Shown one piece after another: positions 10,363 to 19,106 of a DNA stretch of 21,521 nucleotides (the stretch's first letter is position 1; each line of letters opens with the position of its first letter). The DNA is from Chromera velia (lineage: Eukaryota > Sar > Chromeraceae), in the NCBI GenBank assembly GCA_018398765.1, contig JAHBMJ010002180.1:1-21521 (forward strand). Reading direction: 5' to 3'. Both the position numbers and the translations under genes were made by a program. The notes beneath the pieces were generated by a model that saw only the letters and a list, made by a program, of their open reading frames with translations, did not search any database and had not been told where the DNA came from.

Positions 10363-11311
10363 TCACACAGGCACTGATTGGGGAGGGGTAGGGGAGGGCG
10401 GTGGGGCCACTGTCTCCCTTTCCACTGCCTGCTGCTGCTGCCGATGATGCTGATGATAGGTCACCACATGTCCTGCCCACTCAGTTTTCCGCTTGTTCTG
10501 CTGTCCGATTCTGTTCATGCGCAAACAACAAGCAGCACCACAGAGGCAACACCCCAAGGTCCCGACTGCAAAAACAGCCAGCAGCCCCACAAGAGACAAA
10601 AAATTACTGACACACCTCAGCCGATCACCCCAGTCCGTACACCATGCATCAAAAGAGGTATCCGTATCTGTAGACATCCCTGCGCATGCCTGCAGCGTCT
10701 CGTCTGGCCACACAGGGTCAACAGGATAGCTGTGGCAGTATCCGCGTTCTCACGAGGCCCGAGCGGGCATGTAAGGCTACACCGATTGAAGTTGTGTACA
10801 ACAAGGAACCCGACAAGGAAGCAAAGACCTACAATCCCCATAGCACCCGACACAAAGCTCGCTGTCTCAGCAGATCTAAACCCCGTCCCCTGCACTGCCT
10901 GTTGACGTTTTCGGTTCTTCACCCACGGGAGGAAGTACAAAACCAGAACGGGAATTCCCGCAAGGAGTGTGACCCCAATGCCTGTGGCCAGTTCTGCTCC
11001 CACTGCCGGCCGCGATGTGAGACCCAAGTGCACTCCTCTCTCTCGAAGAGCTTGCCACCTGCCATGATCACGGCTCGACGGTAAGCTTTCCGTCTCCATT
11101 CCCCGCACAAGGGGGGGAAGTATTGAAACCTTGAAACGGATCGGAAGTCATAGCAACGATAACCATACAGATGGTGGCAATGCCGAGTAGAAGGGGGATG
11201 CCTGCACCCACAGCAAACCAGAAAGATGTGCATCGTCCGGGAGACGGAAGGAGAAGGCTGATGGTTCATCGAGTCTCCAGGCAGGACTCCCTCAGCGCCG
11301 TGCTTCTCCAT
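10363..11311 (-). CDS. Four-transmembrane protein, open frame broken by three apparent frameshifts
   Basis: Start ATG at 11311 on the minus strand, stop TGA at 10363. No single frame covers it; three minus-strand frames follow one another. Segments: an N-terminal hydrophilic stretch (MEKHGAEGVLPGDS); TM1 (FAVGAGIPLLLGIATICMVI); a loop; TM2 (TGIGVTLLAGIPVLVLYFL); TM3 (GAMGIVGLCFLVGFLVV); a loop of about 60 residues with six Cys and an acidic centre; TM4 (FLSLVGLLAVFAVGTLGCC); and a polar tail with QQQQ and a Pro-rich end. Frame changes lie at about 11262-11216, at the G7 run 11111-11117, and below 10750. The last could instead be a 53-base intron 10782-10730 (GTGTAG..CACAG), and an intron ending at GCAG near 11059 could replace the second. 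Four TMs with the large Cys-rich loop between TM3 and TM4 is a tetraspanin-like topology, but the Cys-Cys-Gly signature is absent, so I do not name a family. Confidence 0.5.
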
Positions 11312-11529
11312 TGTAATGCGGTACAATCAGTATCTCCAATCGGGGCAAGCGTACAGAAATGGAAGTCTTTCAAGCTTCGGTGTACAGAGGTCAGACATTG
11401 TCAGGCTTCTGCAGGCAGAACGGTCACAATGGGTCCTGCAGAACGAAAACAACTACTCCCTTGCGTCAAAAAACCGCGGTCCCGTTCGACAAAATTTCGG
11501 AACTTTGCCCCGCAAAGGTCAGCTGAGGG
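11312..11529. promoter_or_regulatory. Short divergent intergenic region
   Basis: 218 bases between the ATG of the minus-strand four-transmembrane gene and the ATG of the plus-strand gene. Any promoters of both must overlap here. I see no distinct motif. A plus-strand open frame runs through it (11316-11672) but its composition gives no better alternative. Confidence 0.3.
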
Positions 11530-13543
11530 ATGCTGAGGGGGCGCTTTCTAAAACTCTGCAGCCTTTTTCCCCGCTTTGCGACCTGCTCGCACGGCGCGGG
11601 CTCCCTCTGGTTCATCAGACCGTCAGAACGCCCACGAGGGACGTTCAGTGCTTTTCCTTTTCTACTCACTGAGCCCTACTCTCGGTCTGAAACCTCACTC
11701 GTACAGTTGTACAGCTTGCAGGTGTCGGAGAATTTCTTTTGAGCTCAAGCAACGGAAGTCCTTAGTCCAAAGTGAAGGAGACGGCTAAGGACCCGCCTTC
11801 GCCCCACTTCGCCTTCTGTGATCTTTTGGAGCGTCTACGGTACACATCGATCATTCGGTGACGAGAGCCTCGGCTGCGTGGCTTCGATTCGTGCCTCTGT
11901 GGAAGAAAGGAAGCGGCGCGTTCCACTTGAATGCACAGTCTGCCCTTGGTCCTTCGTCTCCGTTCTCTCACAAGCATGAAAGCGGAAGCCTTCCCTTCAG
12001 GTCTATTCGTCTGCTGGACTCAGAGCGTCCCGACGGGCTTAGAAAAGCGGACAGAGATAAGTGGATGCGATTTAGCAGGGCTGAAGAGGAGCTTGAGGCC
12101 TTGACGGACCGCGCAGATGTTTTTCTTTCGGGGCCGGCGGAAGATGAGGAGACGGCACCGTTGTTCTGGAGACAGGCGCGGCTTCTTGCATCAAAGCCTC
12201 TTAACCCCACGGAGACCGACCCCCACATAGTTGGGGGGGGCCTCTTTGTTACGGTTGCTGGCCCTGGGTGCCCATGCAGGCCAAGGGGAGAGCTGCTCTC
12301 TTTCAAGCACCGAGGAGACCTCACTTGTCCGTCTCCTGGAGCCGTCAGACCTTGCGCAGATGGCTTCACTGGTCGAGTTCCTTTCTGCCTGTGGTGGGAA
12401 GGGGCATTGCTTGATGTAGCCTCCAAGGGCCTTGCACCGAAGTGTAACGACATTCCGGGGCGAGCTCTCGTAGATCTTTTATTCGTGTTTGCGTCCTTGC
12501 GACACCCCTGTTGTGACTTTGAACGGAGCGCCTGGAAGTCCCTCGTTGTCCGGGTGGAATCTCTCAGCGCCTCTGCGATCTCTCGGATGTTCACGGTGTG
12601 CTAGCTCCCGTCCCGAAGATGCAGACGCAAGGCTGGAAGACCATTCGCAGCAGAACCTATCCCTCGACTAAAGCATGTTCGTGGACGGATTACCACTAAC
12701 CCAGAAGCGCGGGGAGTTTCCGGTCAGGACAAGACTTTTCCAGTCAGTAGGTGCGAGACGGAGAGAGAGTCTGAGGATCTCACAGGGACCGGGCCCCCTT
12801 GTGAGCTGTCTGACTGTCCGGTCTTTTTCTTTGCTCGTCCGTGTGAATTTCCTTTTCCTTTCTTGTTTTGTTGTCTGTAAAAAAGGACAGGTGAAGAAAA
12901 AATGTCCGTCAGAAGTTTCTGTTTTTACGTTGTTGTTTGTGTAGAAAAAGAAGAAGAAAAATAATCAAAAAGGAATCAAGAAGTCTGTCAGTTTGCATGT
13001 ATGGTTCTCTGTGCGTCCTTGTGTCTGCCTCCATGCCTGTCAATTTGTTTGTCTCTGTGCTTGCTTGTGTGTCTTTCTGACTGTTTTTTTGTCCACGGCC
13101 CAACCGAGCACTGTCGCTCTTTTGGTGCAGGACTTTGAAGAGTTTCGTTACCGCCGAAAGAGTCCTTCCGCAACAGACGCAGGCAAAGCATCAGAAGATT
13201 CCCCCCCCGTAGGGGCGCCCCCCCACCCCCCCTGTTTAAAGAACATGATGGTGGCGGTTCCCCCTACGTTGTATGTGTTTGTTTGAAGTGGAACATGTTT
13301 TTTCCTTTTTGGGCTTTTCTCTGTTTCTCTTTTTTGTTTTTTGTCTTGAGTGTGAGCAGCAGAGGACTAACGTGTGAATCCAGTGATCACTTGAAAGTCT
13401 GTCGGGAGGTGGAGTGGCAAGGGGTGCTTAACTCTCACCTTTCAGGCCCCCTGCCCACGCTGTTTGATTGTTGATTCTGTTCTTTTGTCGTTGTCCTTCC
13501 TTCCTTCCTTCCTTCCTTCCTTCCTTCCTTCCTTCCTTTCTTG

Positions 13544-13578
<35 letters not shown>

Positions 13579-14089
13579 TTTGTCTGTCATGTACATGAAG
13601 AAAAGAAGGGAGAACAAGAAAGATATAGTCTGTCTGTCTATCTGTCCGAAAGAACGGGGGGGAGAAGAAGAAGAAACATAGAGTCTGTCCGAAAGAAAGG
13701 AAGCGAAAGAGTAAAGAAAAGAAAAGACGATATAGTCTCTCTGTCTGTCTGTCTGTCTGTCTGTCTGAAGAACGAAAAGGACAGAAGAGAATGAAGAAAG
13801 AGAAAAAGAGAAAGAAAAGACGGTATAGTCTGTCTGTTCTTTCTTTCTTTTTGTCTGTTACGTACATGAAGACAAGAAGGGAGAAGAAGAAACGTATAGT
13901 CAGTCTGTCTGTCTATCTGTCTGTCTGTCTGTCTGTCTGTCTGTTGTGTTCATGAAGAAAAGGATGGAGAAGAAGAAGAAACATATAGTCTGTCATGAAG
14001 AAAAGAAGGGAGAAGAAGAAACATATAGTCTGTCTGTCTGTCTGCCTGCCTGCCTGCCTGCCTGTCTCTCTGTCTGTCTGCCTGTCTGC

Positions 14090-14121
<32 letters not shown>

Positions 14122-14440
14122 GTGTGTGTCCGTTTACATTGTATGAAAATTCTCCGCTTTGCAGCTTGTTTCAGGAGAGGAAGATTAGCCTGTTGGTTTC
14201 CTTCGTGCGACAGTCTCCCCTGGTCACCTTTCACTCTTGTGGTTGAGAAAATATGTGTCTTCCATTCAGAATGTCTGCTTCGCTCAGGTAGAGCTAGAAG
14301 AAATGCGTTGCGTGTTCAGGCCGCTTCTGAAAGATGCTCTTCACCATATTCACGACTGGTGCCGTTCTGTACATTTCGTTTCAATACGTCGCATCACGAT
14401 CATCATCATCATCATGCACCGTCGCCATCGGCCTGCGTAA
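11530..14440 (+). CDS. Organelle-type protein with helical repeat-like middle, 6 exons (family uncertain)
   Basis: Proposed exons: 11530-11721, 11766-11857, 12001-12595, 13131-13270, 14165-14222, 14288-14440 (TAA); about 409 residues. All junctions agree in phase and introns are GT..AG; the first is only 44 bases and donor 4 is GTATGT. The N-terminus MLRGRFLKLCSLFPRFATCS is basic and amphipathic with no acidic residue, typical of mitochondrial import. Exon 3 reads best as helical Leu/Ala-rich repeats (EPSDLAQMASLVEFLSACGG, PGRALVDLLFVFASLRH), reminiscent of the helical-repeat RNA-binding proteins of algal and apicomplexan organelles. That resemblance is weak. To read so, exon 3 must shift frame at the G8 run 12233-12240 and back near GGGG 12401-12404. 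Without shifts it stays open, but that segment is Cys/Pro/Gly-rich and implausible. Exons 5-6 give SLLVSFVRQSPL joined to VELEEMRCVFRPLLKDALHH. No catalytic motif seen. The 12001 and 13131 acceptors are good. Confidence 0.45.
13495..13580 (+). repeat. (TTCC)n passing into (TTTC)n
   Basis: About 45 bases of TTCC units followed by about 40 of TTTC units, within the proposed intron 13271-14164. Confidence 0.95.
13586..14127 (+). repeat. Compound minisatellite: CATGAAG..ATAGTC unit plus (TGTC)n
   Basis: A purine-rich core of about 40 bases (CATGAAGAAAAGAAGGGAGA then AGAAGAAACATATAGTC) is followed by a variable (TGTC)n run. The full core appears at about 13593, 13864, 13951 and 13995; shortened versions lie near 13665 and 13715-13830. 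The last TGTC run mixes TGCC units (14040-14100). Confidence 0.85.
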
Positions 14441-15311
14441 GGCGTCTAGGCTACGATCTAGCGTTTGATGTTAGTTATTGTTAGACTAAGTACGTTTTTA
14501 ATAGAAGAAGCCAGAGAAGAACCTGGGCTCTGTTCTAGTCTGTTATAGTAGTCTGAACCTAGCAAGGAAAGTCGACTTAGGAGATCTCTAGCTTAGTAAT
14601 TACCATGTATGGGGTGAATATAAAAACTTTGAATGTGTTCTCTCATTTGACTATACACTGCACATACCGTATTAAATCTAGTATTAAATTTACATGCATT
14701 TATAACTAGATTTTTAACTAGTTTTTTAACATTTTTTTTTTATAAGATAGGATAGATTGATCCTAGAATTGATCTGATAGTTGCTAAGATAGTTGTAACA
14801 CAGGATCCAGTACAGGCTTAGCTATACTTCCCCGAAGGCTAGCCTAAAAATAGCTAGCTATAGGTACGTAGCTTGAGATAGGATACAAAAACAAAAAAAA
14901 GATTGTGAACACTTTCCCATTAAAAATTCAACCAAAAACTTTTTTCGTTTTTAAGTGGGAAAACGTTCACGATAACAAAAAAAACTAGACAAAAAAACTA
15001 GCACAAAAAAGATTTTATAGAATTTTAAGCTAGGATGTTTACTAGGATTTTACACAATTTTATGAAATTTTTCTTTGCATTCCTTAAAAACTTCCCTCCT
15101 ATTCTTGCTTACTCCTAGGAAATATATGTTCTATCACTGTTTTTAGTACAACCTTTTAAATATTATACTATGTATGTATATACCATCATATACCTTATGA
15201 TAATAATGATGATAAAAATCATAAAATCTTTGATATGTTGGTTCAACTCACCAACACACATTAGAAATTATGTTTAAAAAAAAAGATGTACAAAGTTATA
15301 AAAAACAATTA
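14441..15311. other. AT-rich spacer with an imperfect inverted repeat
   Basis: No gene seen: stops in all frames and long A/T runs. Arms at about 14905-14926 and 14948-14970 are imperfect reverse complements: GTGAACACTTTCCCA against GTGAACGTTTTCCCA when the right arm is inverted. The loop is about 21 bases. Confidence 0.6.
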
Positions 15312-15315
15312 ACTG

Positions 15316-15771
15316 TGCTTTGTCCCCCCTGTCCGGCCACCTTATGGCGTCCAGACAGAAGGTAAAGCGAGAACAAGAACCTTAGGGAAATTCTAGAGAA
15401 GGAACGTGAGCAACACTCATTCAGGCAACAGTTTACAGAAGGTTTAGCTCTAGAGCGATCTGGGATTCCAATCAGCTGGGTTCATTCTATCATTGCATAA
15501 TTTCTACTCATTCCTCTCTCCCAGACTCTTAGGAGCTCTCTTGATCTATGACAAACTTGAACAGACATTAGCCTCAAATGATCTTATCTGTTGCTCAAGT
15601 GACATGTTGCTTGAATGCAAACACTGCGAAGGTCAGACTCGACTTCGATTGATGCACGTGCGACACGTACGAAGCAAAGCGCGGCGGCAGAATATGGTGC
15701 GGCACGCTGGCTCACTCAGTCACGGTGTATGCGAAGGCTCAAAGGGCGGCGCCACAGGGTAGGACTCCACA
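15316..15771. repeat. Left long terminal repeat (456 bases)
   Basis: Starts TGCTTTGTCC, ends GACTCCACA. Nearly identical to 17338-17791: by eye about 15 substitutions, mostly transitions, and one 2-base indel near 15484-15492. The two copies were identical at insertion in a normal LTR element, so the element is not brand new. Confidence 0.85.
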
Positions 15772-17337
15772 GATCCCCCCCGGCCACGGACAAGAAAATC
15801 GTATCCTCGCGATCAACAAATAAAAAAACCAAGCATGCGCTTCAATACCCAAAATGGATCTTATCCAATTCGCCGTAAATGTTGTTAGAGCTCCGAAAAC
15901 TCCATCTCGATGGCATCCGTATCGAAATATTCAAGGCGCCATGTGAATCAGAACGATCTCAAAGCACCCGTTGTGTGAGATATGCTTGCAAGCCCAAGAT
16001 CACCCAGACATAGGTATGCGACGCAGATACTGGTGGCACCAATAAGAGCACTCATCCACCGTGTATGTATGTCGTCGACCGGAAGACTCGATCAGAGTCG
16101 TGGATCTTCAGCACCAGCCAGTTCGGGAGTATAGCAGCCATGCGCATGTGTCCAACTCGGCGTTATCGAATTGTTAACAGCTACAAAGGGATGTGGAGAA
16201 AAGAAAAGGGTGCAGCTACACACTGCTCCACTCATGGCTTCCTGAAAGCTTGTTTGTGTGTTGGCTATCCTCGTTCTTACTAAGCTACCATGCCAAACCA
16301 AGTGACTTCAGAACACTCTGTCACGACCTCACTCCTCGAGGTGTATTGCTCTGATTGTTCGATCGTTTGCTTCATGAGCAGTCATCACCAGCTTTAAGTC
16401 CTTCCACCTTCTTACTGTTAGTCAAGAGGAACGGTGTAACCGGGGTTTACCAACCCATCACAGGGGAACCCGGCCACGCGGCAGCAGTCACACACTTGAC
16501 TTTTCGTACTTCAGGCCTGCCGTTCCCTCAGGGGTATCAAATACATCCAATGCCTCCTGGCTCAACATCAAGATCGAAAGTACAAGTCTTCTCGGCTTCC
16601 GACAGCGTGTCACTTTGCAGCGGAAAGAACTCTCTCAGCTCTGCTCTTTTGGAGGGAAGTCCCGACGACTTCATGTGTATGTATACACAATGGATGGAGT
16701 GGTTGTAAGGCCGTGGCATACTCAGCCTCCTGCTAAGCACCCATACCTTTCGCATTATTTCAACGTAAAAGGATTATCACACAAAAGTGCCAACCACCAT
16801 GAATAAGCGCACACACCACCTGACAGAGTCAGACAAAATGTGGACAGTCAGTCATGTGCAGACACGTACGCAGCAAACAGTAGAATCAACGCCGGATATG
16901 CACATGCTGGTTTCGATCGATCAGGTACAGAACTAGTCATGCACTCACAGAACAGTAAGCAAAAGAAGCAATCTATTGGCCGTTTCATTTACGATGTACT
17001 CTTAGAAGGCAATCTCCGTGAGATGGAGTCACTTCAAAGTCCAAGCAACACCAAGCAACATCTCCACGATCGGCTTTGACGACCTCCAACGATCTTTGGG
17101 TTCTCCACCCAAGGACAAAGGCAAAGTCCAGGATCGGACTCGAAGGGGATCTCCAAAACAGGGCTCCAGGCAGCTTGGGACGCAAAGGGACGCTGAATTC
17201 CCCTACTCACGGTCTTTGCCTAACCGTTCCCGTATCGTTGTAATCGGTTTCCAACTGTTGCGTAAAAGGACAGATCTGGTCCCCATCACAGAAGGTATAC
17301 GAAAGTCGATACTCATCGAGCTAAGCGTTCATCACAA

Positions 17338-17791
17338 TGCTTTGTCCCCCCTGTACGGCCACCTTATCGCGTCCAGACAGAAGGTAAAGCGAGGACAAGA
17401 ACCTTAGGGAAATTCTAGAGAAGGAACGTGAGCAACACTCAATCAGGCAACAGTTTACAGAAGGTTTAGCTCTAGAGCGATCTGGGATTCCAATCAGCTG
17501 GGTTCTCTATCATTACATAATTTCTACTCATTCCTCTCTCCCAGACTCTTAGGAGCTCTCTTGATCTATGACAAACTTGAACAGACATTAGCCTCAAACG
17601 ATCCTATCTGTTGCTCAAGTGATATGTTGCTTGAATGCGAACACTGCGAAGATCAGACTCGACTTCGATCGATACGCGTGCGACACGTACGAAGCAAAGC
17701 GCGGCGGCAGAATATGGTGCGGCATGCTGGCTCACTCAGTCACGGTGTATGCGAAGGCTCAAAGGGCGGCACCACAGGGTAGGACTCCACA
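17338..17791. repeat. Right long terminal repeat (454 bases)
   Basis: Second copy of the repeat, same orientation, two bases shorter near 17506. Shared sequence stops sharply at both ends (TGCTTT.. and ..CCACA), which fixes the boundaries. Followed directly by the duplicated target ACTG. Confidence 0.85.
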
Positions 17792-17795
17792 ACTG

Positions 17796-18209
17796 GTTGT
17801 TGGTTATACAATACATAACTACATGACACACTTTTAAAATTTTGTTTCAGGTCTAGTTTCAGGTGGAAACACTTTACGTAACATAAAGACACCTGCCTTT
17901 TCTGTTCTACCATGGGTTCCAAGTTTTTTGAAAAGACTGCAAAGCGCTGGTATGACAAGATTCAGAAGTCAGATCGACAGAAACCATCAGTTCAAAAGTG
18001 TGGATGATGGGTCCGATGACCTGTTCACTCGATCGTCTGAAGCAGCGATTCCGAGACCTAAATAAGCAGTCGGACCTTCGGGGGGACATTCGAACGATCA
18101 AGTGTGCAAGGAGGTACAAAAGCTGCTGTTCACAACAAGCCAGCTTCTGCTAAACATGTTCCATTAAAGCGCGCGCTGGCTGACAAAGAGAACTTCAACT
18201 TGAATCTAC
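17796..18209 (+). other. Right flank of the LTR element, with a short possible exon
   Basis: An ATG at 17912 (CCATGG context) opens a 31-codon frame, MGSKFFEKTAKRWYDKIQKS and onward, ending TGA at 18005-18007. A second frame directly downstream continues with DGSDDLFTRSSEAAIPRP to about 18064. The two could be one small coding segment with a frame change, or chance. No family recognised. The rest of the stretch shows nothing. Confidence 0.2.
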
Positions 18210-18653
18210 TTACGCTCCCTCATCGCCGCCAGCCAACACACTTCCGCCCACAACCACCCCACTCCTACTCCTCCTTCTCCATAAATGATTCAGCTCCTGC
18301 AGCCATTTCCCCCACTTCGTGTCGTTCTTAGAAAATCTGCTGAAGAGCGCAAAGTACGCCGTGACTTGTTCATGCTTTGCAGGGGTTAAACTTTGCCCGT
18401 TCTCTTCGTAGGCCATCAACTTTGCCCACCAACCGCAGGACTGAGGTCTTTGCTCAGTCTCCCTCAGGCAACATGCTTGCACTCCGAACATGGGGTGTTC
18501 CTTGATGACCAAGACTCCATCACACCCAACATGTTAACACCTCGCCAGAGGCCCCGCTGCGAAGTCAATCTCCTTGTCGCAGTCTCTAGCTCTCCCGGTA
18601 GGCCTGTTGTAGACAACGTTAACCATACGATATTCAGACGCCGAACCTGAGGA
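18210..18653 (-). pseudogene. Exon-like block with an internal in-frame TAA
   Basis: The minus strand has a strong acceptor (CCCTTTTTCTCTTTGCAG) just above 18653. Reading in one frame from there gives SSGSASEYRMVNVVYNRPTG, then DCDKEIDFAAGPLARC, then TAA at 18536-18534. The same frame continues open as VLVIKEHPMFGVQACC, a GWWAKLMAYEENG segment and TKWGKWLQELNHLW, stopping at 18210. Both sides look like real protein in the same frame. Explanations: nonsense mutation, a sequence error, or a very small intron (24 bases, about 18538-18515, would restore the frame). It could be the 3' exon of the gene at 19107-21327. No family recognised. Confidence 0.35.
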
Positions 18654-18981
18654 CTGCAAAGAGAAAAAGGGCGAAAAAGGGAGTCAAGCAAACATAAAGG
18701 TAGCGGTTTAGAAGTAATTCAATGTCGAACCGTTGTTTTGGCTTCATATCACAATGAACGTGCAGAATATACATGCTGACCAACTGCACAAATATCAAAA
18801 AGGAACAAAGAATAGACGCAACTAGTGATACAATGCAGAAGGTCTCCCTTTGAGTGTGAGAAACGAAAGGAGAGACCGGCTTGAAGCATGTACTGTGACC
18901 GTTAAAACTTTGACCATACACTTTCGTAGGTCTAGACGTATAGGGACAGACACTGCAGAGCGTCAATTTCTGTTCCCACAT
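18634..18981 (-). other. Open frame with two hydrophobic segments, doubtful
   Basis: A 115-codon minus-strand frame holds Cys-containing stretches (VCPYTSRPTKVYG) and hydrophobic segments (IVSLVASILCSFLIFVQLV and VCLTPFFALFLFAVL). Its second half overlaps the polypyrimidine tract of the acceptor at 18653, which argues that at least that part is intron. The first part could be an exon starting after CTGCAG near 18951, in phase with the donor GTGAGA at 19106. Not resolved. Confidence 0.2.
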
Positions 18982-19106
18982 CTCAGCCAGTCATGATGAC
19001 AAAAGTCCCCACGAACGTGAATGTACATGCAGGCTTCACTACATCATGCACACTCAGAGTTCTTAAACGTGTTGACAGTACGACAATAGCAAAAAGCCCT
19101 TCTCAC

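Larger units (their letters stand above)
15316..17791. mobile_element. Compact non-autonomous LTR retroelement
   Basis: Two long direct repeats (15316-15771 and 17338-17791) flank 1566 bases. They begin TG and end CA. The host sequence ACTG (15312-15315 and 17792-17795) is duplicated on the two sides; it can be read as AACTG if the end is moved by one base. The interior has no recognisable reverse transcriptase, integrase or protease; its longest open frames are about 70-130 residues. I see no clear primer-binding site after the left repeat and no purine tract before the right one. It fits a terminal-repeat element mobilised in trans. Strand is not determined. Confidence 0.7.

Noticed and set aside
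9701-10377. Plus-strand frames of 159-165 codons
   Set aside because: They cross CAGA repeats, lack coding composition, and their translations follow the repeat in each frame.
10378-10905. 175-codon plus-strand open frame
   Set aside because: Antisense to the four-transmembrane gene, whose hydrophobic pattern on the minus strand is much more regular.
11968-12594. 208-codon minus-strand open frame
   Set aside because: Ser/Arg-rich antisense shadow; the plus strand has acceptor, donor and phase agreement with other exons.
15772-17337. Composite bacterial transposon or class II DNA transposon flanked by long repeats
   Set aside because: The long repeats are direct, with TG..CA ends and a 4-5-base target duplication, as in LTR elements; no transposase or terminal inverted repeat is seen.
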